Assembly (NCBI RefSeq): GCF_011752995.1
Contig: NZ_VWWL01000013.1
Span: 1-64,000 of the forward strand
DNA: 64,000 nt
DNA from: Burkholderia sp. Ax-1724
GTDB lineage: Bacteria; Pseudomonadota; Gammaproteobacteria; Burkholderiales; Burkholderiaceae
Reading direction: 5' to 3'
The notes below the pieces were generated by a model. It saw nothing but the letters and a program-made list of their open reading frames with translations, was not told the DNA's origin and made no database searches. This document shows, piece by piece, positions 58,135-64,000 of this stretch. The translations under genes and the position numbers were made by a program. How positions within the stretch are numbered: the stretch's first letter is position 1; the number at the start of each line of letters is the position of its first letter.

Positions 58135-58547
58135 AACATCCCCAGTCTGCATTGAGATCAACCGTCGTCAGTAGTCAAAATATCGTACGGACAACATCGC
58201 TTTGCACGCATCATGCATGTGCCTACATCACATGCAGATACACATCGAAAGCCATGATTCGAAAAAAATAGGCTCGTTGGAATCAGACAACTCTGAAAGC
58301 TAGGACAGTCGCCCCCTTCTGTCTTCTACCTGATCCAGGAAAACAGTGAAACAACGCTCCAGTCAATTTCAAGATACGTATTGGAAAGTTGTGATATTTG
58401 CTACGTAGTCTTTAATTATTGTTAATTCGTATCTTTCCTTGACTTGCGTCCCTTCACGACCCTGCATCACTGTGGCAGCGTAGCGAACGCTTCCTTCAGA
58501 CAAGGCTCGCCTTCACTGATAGAGCGACCGTCACTTTCGAGGAATCT
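58135..58547. other. AT-rich divergent control region of the second hcp island
   Basis: 413 bases between the two divergent operons, clearly AT-rich (for example around 58380-58440), which may attract H-NS-like silencers. TTGACT at about 58439 has no good -10 partner, so promoters are unclear on both sides. Confidence 0.45.
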
Positions 58548-59066
58548 ATGCCGTTACAGGGAAAATTCGTTGTTGATAACAAGCCGGTTTTGCATCCGGA
58601 CATGAAGGGTATCGGGTCGTTTCCAGCGTTCTCGGGCGATGAAATCTATCGCAATCGAAGTGGATGCACGGCTGTAGTCGATAAAGGGCCTTTGCCCGCG
58701 GGGAAGTATTGGATCATCGATCGGCCTGGCGGCGGTATCGGTTCGAGAGCAGAAGCCTATCTCAAAGACTCATGGAATTCTGCTATTGGCACTCCAACAC
58801 ATCATACCGATTGGTTCGCGCTGTACCGCAACGATGGCTTGATCGATGACTGGACGTGGGTGAATGGTATAAAGCGCGGCAATTTCCGGTTACATCCTTC
58901 CGGGGGAGGTGGACATTCGTTCGGGTGCATTACGCTACAAAGCCGCGTGGATTTTCACAATCTTCGTCAAGCGCTGCTGCGAACTGGAACTATCTGGGCT
59001 GGCAATTCTGTCATGCGTGCATATGGCTGGATCGAGGTAATTGCAAATGGCAAAACTTGTCCGTAA
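58548..59066 (+). CDS. DUF2778 (Tlde1-like) L,D-transpeptidase effector
   Basis: 172 residues. The DUF2778 opening GKFVVDNKPVLHPDMKGIGSFPAFSG is followed by KGPLPAGKYWIIDRPGG. The active-site segment is RLHPSGGGGHSFGCITL, with catalytic C127 and candidate His residues H116 and H123. Proteins of this type, such as Tlde1 of Salmonella, are T6SS effectors that attack the peptide stems of peptidoglycan in the periplasm. No signal peptide, as expected for a secreted T6SS cargo. The small membrane gene overlaps its end by 20 bases. Confidence 0.85.
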   Translation: MPLQGKFVVDNKPVLHPDMKGIGSFPAFSGDEIYRNRSGCTAVVDKGPLPAGKYWIIDRPGGGIGSRAEAYLKDSWNSAIGTPTHHTDWFALYRNDGLIDDWTWVNGIKRGNFRLHPSGGGGHSFGCITLQSRVDFHNLRQALLRTGTIWAGNSVMRAYGWIEVIANGKTCP

Positions 59067-59307
59067 AACCGCTAAGGTACTGCTGTTCTGCGGCTTGTAC
59101 TTTTTAGCGATCCGGTACGTTCACACCTATCCGATGCCGATGACATTGCAACAGCAACATTATTTAATCGTGATCTCGGACGCATTCAGAGTTGCCGACT
59201 ATGAACTGTTCTACATCCTGGCCATGATGCTTATCGACCTGATCGTTACTATCATCGTGTACTCGATCCTGATGAGACTTTGGCGCCGCTATCGCATGAA
59301 GGAATAA
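59047..59307 (+). CDS. Small membrane protein, probable immunity to the DUF2778 effector (copy 1)
   Basis: 86 residues. Helix 1 at ~9-24 (AKVLLFCGLYFLAIRY) and helix 2 at ~53-77 (ELFYILAMMLIDLIVTIIVYSILM). Basic residues at both ends place N- and C-termini in the cytoplasm, so residues ~25-52 would face the periplasm, where the effector acts. It starts inside the effector gene with a 20-base overlap. Immunity role is inferred from position, coupling and topology; I know no characterised homolog. Confidence 0.7.
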   Translation: MAKLVRKTAKVLLFCGLYFLAIRYVHTYPMPMTLQQQHYLIVISDAFRVADYELFYILAMMLIDLIVTIIVYSILMRLWRRYRMKE

Positions 59308-59375
59308 AAAGCTCCGTCACATAGCGCGTTGGTTCGCAGCCAGCGCGCTATGTGACTGGATCAAGGTAATTGCAA

Positions 59376-59636
59376 ATGGCAACACTTATCTGTAAAGCCG
59401 CCAAAGTACTGCTGTTCTGCGGCTTGTATTTTTTAGCGATCCGGTACGTCCACACCTATCCGATTCCAATGACGTTGCGGCAGCAACAAGAACTGATCGT
59501 GGCCTCAAACGCATTCGGAATTGCCGATACCGAACTGTTCTATATCCTGGCCATGATGCTCATCGACCTGATCGCTACCATCATCGCTTACTCGATCCTG
59601 ATGAGACTTTGGCGGCACTATCGCATGAGACGATAA
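59376..59636 (+). CDS. Small membrane protein, second tandem copy
   Basis: 86 residues, 68 of 86 identical (79 percent) to the copy at 59047. Eight of the 18 differences lie between residues 35 and 52, the predicted periplasmic part. Helix 1 and most of helix 2 are unchanged. The DNA just upstream repeats the last codons of the effector gene (TGGATC-AAGGTAATTGCAAATGGC), so the duplicated unit of about 329 bases included the effector tail. It may protect against a variant effector. Confidence 0.75.
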   Translation: MATLICKAAKVLLFCGLYFLAIRYVHTYPIPMTLRQQQELIVASNAFGIADTELFYILAMMLIDLIATIIAYSILMRLWRHYRMRR

Positions 59637-59713
59637 AAAATCCCCACCAACACACCGCAATTGATACGCCTGCTGCCACCAATCACAGCAGCAGCAACAG
59701 CAGGCGCCCCCCA

Positions 59714-60451
59714 TCACCCCACCAACGGCGCCACCGACGCCCCACCGATCCGATGCCGCGCCAGCGCTTCGGCGACAAAACCCGACGCCTTCATCTCCTC
59801 GACGAACGCCCGCAACGCCTGGGCCGCGCCCTCGCCGCGACTCTTCGGCACACCCATCGCCTGCTGAATCACCATAAATCTCTCGCCGAGCAACCGCAAT
59901 CCGCCAACTTGCCGCGCGTCCGCTTCGAGTTGCTGCTTCACGCCCGCCGCCACTTCCGCCTGCTCTTCGACGAACGTCTGCACCACAGTCGGCGAAGTCG
60001 GCGCGCGCACGATCCGCGCGTCCTTCAACGCGCGCGTCAGAAACAGATCGTACGCACTCCCCTTGCCGACCACCACCCGGTTATGCGCACGATCGACCTC
60101 TTCATTCGAGCGGATCGGCGAATCGTCGCGCACGAGGTAATAGCCTTCGATCAGCACATACGGCGCGGTAAACGCGATTTTCTCGCCACGCAGGGGATCG
60201 ATCGCGAAGAAACCGAAGTCGGCCTGCTCGTCGCTGACCGCCTGCACCGACTTGCCCGCCGCATCGAATACCACCAGTTCCAGTTCGACGTTCAGGCGCG
60301 TCGCAAACGCACGCGCCAGATCGACCGAGACACCCACCGGTTCGCCGGACACCGGGTCCTGGTTCGCGAGTATCGGATTGCCGAGATTGATCGACGCGCG
60401 CACCTTGCCCGTAGGCGTGAAAGATGACACGACGGTCTGATCGATTGCCAT
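59714..60451 (-). CDS. Substrate-binding domain protein without signal peptide
   Basis: 245 residues of the type II solute-binding fold (SBP_bac_3). It has KVRASINLGNPILANQDPVSGEPVGVSVDLARAFATRLN, FGFFAIDPLRGEKIAFTAPYVLIEGYYLV and VVVGKGSAYDLFLTR. Normally a periplasmic amino acid receptor of an ABC transporter. Here the ATG at 60451 starts MAIDQTVVSSFTPTGKVRAS with no export signal, and I see no upstream in-frame signal. Either the signal was lost or it works in the cytoplasm. Located 46 bases after the porin on the same strand. Confidence 0.83.
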   Translation of the reverse strand: MAIDQTVVSSFTPTGKVRASINLGNPILANQDPVSGEPVGVSVDLARAFATRLNVELELVVFDAAGKSVQAVSDEQADFGFFAIDPLRGEKIAFTAPYVLIEGYYLVRDDSPIRSNEEVDRAHNRVVVGKGSAYDLFLTRALKDARIVRAPTSPTVVQTFVEEQAEVAAGVKQQLEADARQVGGLRLLGERFMVIQQAMGVPKSRGEGAAQALRAFVEEMKASGFVAEALARHRIGGASVAPLVG

Positions 60452-60497
60452 ATTTGCTCCGTGAGTTCGAAGTCCCTGAATCGGCACGACGGCACGC

Positions 60498-61529
60498 TCA
60501 GAATGCGTGCCGCAGACCCAATGCCGTCGTCGTCGCCGAACCGTAGCCGCTCGTCTTGTCGTACATGCCCACGAGATACACGTCGGTGCGTTTCGACAGC
60601 GGGTAATCGTAGGCGATCGAGCCCGTGTTACGCATCGTGCGCACGTTGAGCGGCGCGCTGCGCGTCGTGCGCGCCCACTCGGCAAGCACCGAGCCCACGC
60701 CGATCGGCGCCGACAGACCCAGCATGTACGTGTGCGCGCTCGCCGGCTTGCCGTAGGTCTGCGCCCCCTCGGCCAGCGCATAGACTTTCGCGATGTTGAA
60801 GTTGTACGTCATGCCGCCCATCCACATGTCCTGCTCGGACACCGGCGCGGTAACCGGCGTGCGCACGCGCTGCAACGACACCGCCGCGAGGAACGGCCCG
60901 TTCACGTACTTCGCGTGCAAGCCGAGATTGGCGATGCCGTTCGCGCCCGCGACGCCGCCGAACCCATAAATTGCCGAGGCGGTGAGCCCGGCCAGATTCG
61001 GCGTCTGGTATTGCGCGGCATTGTCCCAGACGGTGTCGCCGATCACCGTGTTGTTGAACGTCGCCACGAAGGTTTGCAGAACGATCGGCGAGAACACCAC
61101 CGACGCGCCGAACGGGTTCAGCAACTGCATGTTGATGTAGGTCGGGTTCGTCTGCCGGCCCAGCCACAATTTGCCGTAGTGCGTCGACACGCCGACGTAC
61201 GCGTTGCGGGACAGGAAAGGATCGGCCGGCGTGCGGCCCATCGCGCCCGTGTTCGGCTGGAAGAAGCTTTCGAGTGCGAACTCCACCGAGTTGCCGCCGC
61301 CGATATCCTCGGAGCCGCGCAGCCCCCAGAACGACGTCGTCAGGCCGCCGCCGCCCAGCGTGACCGCGGCCGCCGGCCCGCTGCTGTGCTTGACGCTGCC
61401 GACATACGTGCCGACGATCCCGTACAGCTGTACCGACGATTGCGCGTACGCCGCGCCCCCCGTCAATAAACCCATGCCGAGCGCCATGCGCGCGTACTTC
61501 GCCAACCGGCTGCCGTTCTTCCTTGTCAT
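60498..61529 (-). CDS. General outer membrane porin
   Basis: 343 residues of the Gram-negative porin family common in Burkholderia. A signal peptide (ALGMGLLTGGAAYA, cleavage before QSSVQLYG) is followed by a first strand VQLYGIVGTYVG, WGLRGSEDIGGGNSVEFALESFF, RNAYVGVSTHYGKLWLGRQ and the C-terminal LGLRHAF ending in Phe. It forms a trimeric diffusion channel. Start ATG at 61529 with GGAG upstream; an ATG ten codons earlier is possible. Confidence 0.92.
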   Translation of the reverse strand: MTRKNGSRLAKYARMALGMGLLTGGAAYAQSSVQLYGIVGTYVGSVKHSSGPAAAVTLGGGGLTTSFWGLRGSEDIGGGNSVEFALESFFQPNTGAMGRTPADPFLSRNAYVGVSTHYGKLWLGRQTNPTYINMQLLNPFGASVVFSPIVLQTFVATFNNTVIGDTVWDNAAQYQTPNLAGLTASAIYGFGGVAGANGIANLGLHAKYVNGPFLAAVSLQRVRTPVTAPVSEQDMWMGGMTYNFNIAKVYALAEGAQTYGKPASAHTYMLGLSAPIGVGSVLAEWARTTRSAPLNVRTMRNTGSIAYDYPLSKRTDVYLVGMYDKTSGYGSATTTALGLRHAF

Positions 61530-61752
61530 CGCGAGAGTCTCCAGATCGTTGTTGTGCATCGGCGGACGATGTCGTGGCATCGCCGCCGGGGTTGCGCGCG
61601 AGCGCGCGTCGCCGCGCCCCGTTGCGGCAACGGAGCGGGCAGATTCTTTTTTTCGGGGTAGGGGTATGGCTGGCGCCGCGCGACAGGGCGGCGCCGGTAC
61701 GGCTCAGGTACGGCTCAGATACAAGCTCACTCAGTGCGGATACGCACTCGGA

Positions 61753-63198
61753 TCAGGGCGCGATCTCTTCGAGGCTGCGCTCGCGCGTTTCGATCATGCC
61801 CGTCGCGGCCAGGGCGCCGACCGCGCTGACTGCCGCGAACATCAGGAACACCGAACCGGTGCCCTCGGTGTGCACGAGCAGACCGACGAGCGTCGGGCCC
61901 ACCGCCGACGCGAGCCGCAGCCACGACGTCGCGAGGCCGGTGCCGGTCGCGCGCATCCGCGTCGGATAGACCTCGGGCGTGTACAGATAGAGCACCGCGT
62001 TGATCGAACCGATCAGCCCGTAAGTGAGCGTGCCCATCACCATCACGCCCCACACGCTGTGCGCGGCGAACAGTCCGAGCGCGACCGACAGCGCGCCGCC
62101 CGCGCAGAACGCCGCGAGCGTCCAGTTGCGGCGGCCGATGCGGTCGATCGAATAGGCGCACACGAGCAGCAGCACGACCTGGGCGATGTTGGTCATCGAC
62201 GCCGCGCGCAAGGCCGATTGCAACGGCAACTGATAGACGGTGCGATACAGCGTCGGCAGCCAGTTGTTCAGGCTGTTCGCAATGAAGAACGCCGTCGCCC
62301 ACAGCACCCACACGATCAGCGTGCGGCCGCGATAGAACGGCGAAAGCAGTTCGCGCCAGCCGGCCTTCTTGCCCGTCGGCGCGAGCTTCGCTGCGCTCAC
62401 CTTCGGGCCGCCCGCCGCCAGGATGCGGCGCGGCGTGCTCGCTTCCATGCTGCGCACGACCACTTCGGCTTCCGCGTAGCGTCCCTTGCCGATCAGCCAG
62501 CGCGGCGACTCCGGCAGCCGCGACACGAAGAACGCGATCATCAGGCCCGGCACCGCGCCGATCCAGAACATCACCTTCCAGCCGACCGCCGGCACGAGCC
62601 AGGCGCCGAGCTGCCCCGCCGCCATCAGGCCGACCGGGAAAAGCATTTCGTAGAGCAGAAAGTATTTGCCGCGACCGTGCGCATTCGACAGTTCGCTGAT
62701 GTACGTCGCCGCGACCGGCATCTGTCCGCCGACGCCGATGCCCTGGATGAAGCGGCACGCGAGCAGCATCGGAATGTTGCCGGACAGCGCGCAGCCGAGG
62801 CTCATCACCGACATGATCGCGATCGAAACCGTCGCGCTGCGAATCCGGCCCGAGCGCTCGGCGTACCAGCCGAACACGAGCGCGCCGATGAACTGGCCGA
62901 TATAGCTCGCGCCGATCAGAAAGCCGATCTGCAGCGGCTTGATCTGCCACAGGCCGACCAGCACCGGCAGCACGAACGCGAGCGAGAGCGCGTCGAACGC
63001 ATCGAAGAACGTCGAACTGCCGATCACGACGCGCGCCTTCGTATGCCAGCGCGAAAACGGCACGCTCTCGATGCGCGCGAGCAGTTCGGCCGCCTGCTGG
63101 CCGGATGCGGCGGCGGCCGCCTCCGCGCTGCCGGCCATGTTGTCGCGCAGCGTAGGCTGCGAGCCTGCCTGCGCGTTTAAGACTCTGCTGTCCCGCAT
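61753..63198 (-). CDS. MFS transporter (sugar/aromatic acid type)
   Basis: 481 residues, twelve helices. Signatures: FFDAFDALSLAFVLPVLV, FGWYAERSGRIR, RFIQGIGVGGQMPVAATYISE, RLPESPRWLIGKGRY and YSIDRIGRRNWTL, ending GTGLATSWLRLASAVGPTLVGLL. It belongs to the sugar porter/AAHS-like group, which includes aromatic acid carriers. The ubiX neighbour supports an aromatic acid substrate, but this is inference. Start ATG at 63198 (MRDSRVLNAQAGS). Confidence 0.88.
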   Translation of the reverse strand: MRDSRVLNAQAGSQPTLRDNMAGSAEAAAAASGQQAAELLARIESVPFSRWHTKARVVIGSSTFFDAFDALSLAFVLPVLVGLWQIKPLQIGFLIGASYIGQFIGALVFGWYAERSGRIRSATVSIAIMSVMSLGCALSGNIPMLLACRFIQGIGVGGQMPVAATYISELSNAHGRGKYFLLYEMLFPVGLMAAGQLGAWLVPAVGWKVMFWIGAVPGLMIAFFVSRLPESPRWLIGKGRYAEAEVVVRSMEASTPRRILAAGGPKVSAAKLAPTGKKAGWRELLSPFYRGRTLIVWVLWATAFFIANSLNNWLPTLYRTVYQLPLQSALRAASMTNIAQVVLLLVCAYSIDRIGRRNWTLAAFCAGGALSVALGLFAAHSVWGVMVMGTLTYGLIGSINAVLYLYTPEVYPTRMRATGTGLATSWLRLASAVGPTLVGLLVHTEGTGSVFLMFAAVSAVGALAATGMIETRERSLEEIAP

Positions 63199-63306
63199 CT
63201 GTGTCTCCAGTAATCGTTGTTCTGCTGTCCCGGTTGAGTGGCGGACCGAATCCGTCGCTTGTGCCGTCGCTTATGTCGTCGTTTGTGCCATCCGTGCTAC
63301 CGCCGC

Positions 63307-63948
63307 TCAGTCGGCCTCGGCGCCACGCGCGCCCGCGAACGAATCGGCGAGACCCTGCCAGCGGCGCACCGCTTCGGTATCGATGTCGAACAGGTCGAGC
63401 ACGCGGCCGAGCGTCTGATCGACCATCTGCTCGAGCGACGCCGGCTTCGCATAGAACGCGGGCACCGGCGGATAGACGATCGCACCCGCCTCGGTGACCG
63501 CGCCCATGCTGCGGATATGCCCCGCGTGCAGCGGCGTTTCGCGCACCATCAGCACGAGACGGCGGCGCTCCTTCAGCATCACGTCGGCCGAGCGCGACAG
63601 CAGCGAACTCGTGCAGCCGGTCGCGATCTCCGAGAGCGTCTTGATCGAGCACGGCGCGACGACCATCCCGTCGACGCGAAACGAACCGCTCGCGATCGCC
63701 GCGCCGATGTCGGCATTCGGGTAATGCACGTCGGCGAGCTGCTTCACGTCGGCGAGCGTCATGCCCAGCTCGTCGGCGAGCGTGATCTGGGCCGAGCGGC
63801 TCGCCACCAGGTGCGACTCGACGTTGGCCGCGCGCAGCATCTCGAGCAACCGCACACCGTAGATCGCCCCCGACGCGCCGCTGATGCCGACGACGATGCG
63901 GCGTGCCCGGTTGCCGCGCGAGTGCTCAGATGAAGTCAGATCGTGCAT
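63307..63948 (-). CDS. ubiX: Flavin prenyltransferase UbiX/Pad1 family
   Basis: 213 residues. Makes prenylated FMN for UbiD-type decarboxylases. Motifs: VVGISGASGAIYGVRLLEML, PCSIKTLSEIATG, VRETPLHAGHIRSM and YPPVPAFY. Start ATG at 63948 (MHDLTSSEHSRG). The matching ubiD-like gene is not in the window; it may lie just beyond the right edge, upstream on this strand. It heads the minus-strand run with the MFS transporter and porin. Confidence 0.93.
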   Translation of the reverse strand: MHDLTSSEHSRGNRARRIVVGISGASGAIYGVRLLEMLRAANVESHLVASRSAQITLADELGMTLADVKQLADVHYPNADIGAAIASGSFRVDGMVVAPCSIKTLSEIATGCTSSLLSRSADVMLKERRRLVLMVRETPLHAGHIRSMGAVTEAGAIVYPPVPAFYAKPASLEQMVDQTLGRVLDLFDIDTEAVRRWQGLADSFAGARGAEAD

Positions 63949-64000
63949 CGTGGACTCGCCGGTGAAAAGTGCATCAATGGAAGGCGTACACGAGGGCCAC

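Overview
The window is GC-rich DNA, read here as a chromosome segment of a Burkholderiales bacterium, most likely Paraburkholderia or Burkholderia. The basis is the codon bias, the set of core genes (aceEF, folD, prlC, xthA, the glnA-ntrB-ntrC operon, argA, yggX, hrpA) and the recurring families (general porin, trimeric autotransporter, MHS transporter, Hcp genes away from any T6SS core locus). No search was run; every family call comes from reading motifs.

Layout. 1-8.2 kb: pyruvate dehydrogenase genes aceF (partial) and aceE on the minus strand, divergent from a PAS histidine kinase/FixJ-like regulator pair, then folD. 8.6-13.1 kb: oligopeptidase A, a cytosine deaminase gene broken by one frameshift, and an aspartate/glutamate racemase. 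13.2-17.1 kb: a mosaic accessory island ending at an initiator tRNA-Met. It holds a low-GC orphan gene, a capsid gene remnant, an hcp gene with two cargo-like genes, the last ~50 codons of a polymorphic toxin and its probable DUF4279 immunity gene. 17.4-25.9 kb: xthA, a prolyl oligopeptidase, and the nitrogen regulon glnA-ntrB-ntrC with a readable sigma-54 promoter and NtrC-like sites. 26-39.9 kb: a CinA-like protein, an EI24 membrane protein, a sterol-desaturase-type hydroxylase, a YVTN beta-propeller, a trimeric autotransporter, hrpA with a long repeat-rich N-terminus, argA and yggX. 40-51.8 kb: a 12-bp tandem repeat, an MHS-type transporter, a phosphoesterase, a decayed membrane gene behind a TMEM175-like gene, a flavin disulfide reductase, a GGDEF-EAL protein, an SH3 protein with Pro/Gly repeats, an SDR and an HTH regulator. 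51.9-56.4 kb: a MocR-type regulator divergent from a YdeP-like molybdopterin oxidoreductase, then a YgjP-like peptidase. 56.6-59.6 kb: a second AT-richer island with an hcp operon divergent from a DUF2778 (Tlde1-like) effector and two tandem copies of a small membrane protein. 59.7-64 kb: ubiX, an MFS transporter, a porin and a substrate-binding protein, all on the minus strand.

The strongest candidate for an under-described system is the pair of hcp islands. Each couples a complete hcp gene to different small, AT-rich, membrane-type cargo genes. The second also carries a peptidoglycan-targeting effector followed by an immunity-like gene that has been duplicated, together with the tail of the effector gene, and has diverged mainly in its central, predicted periplasmic part.
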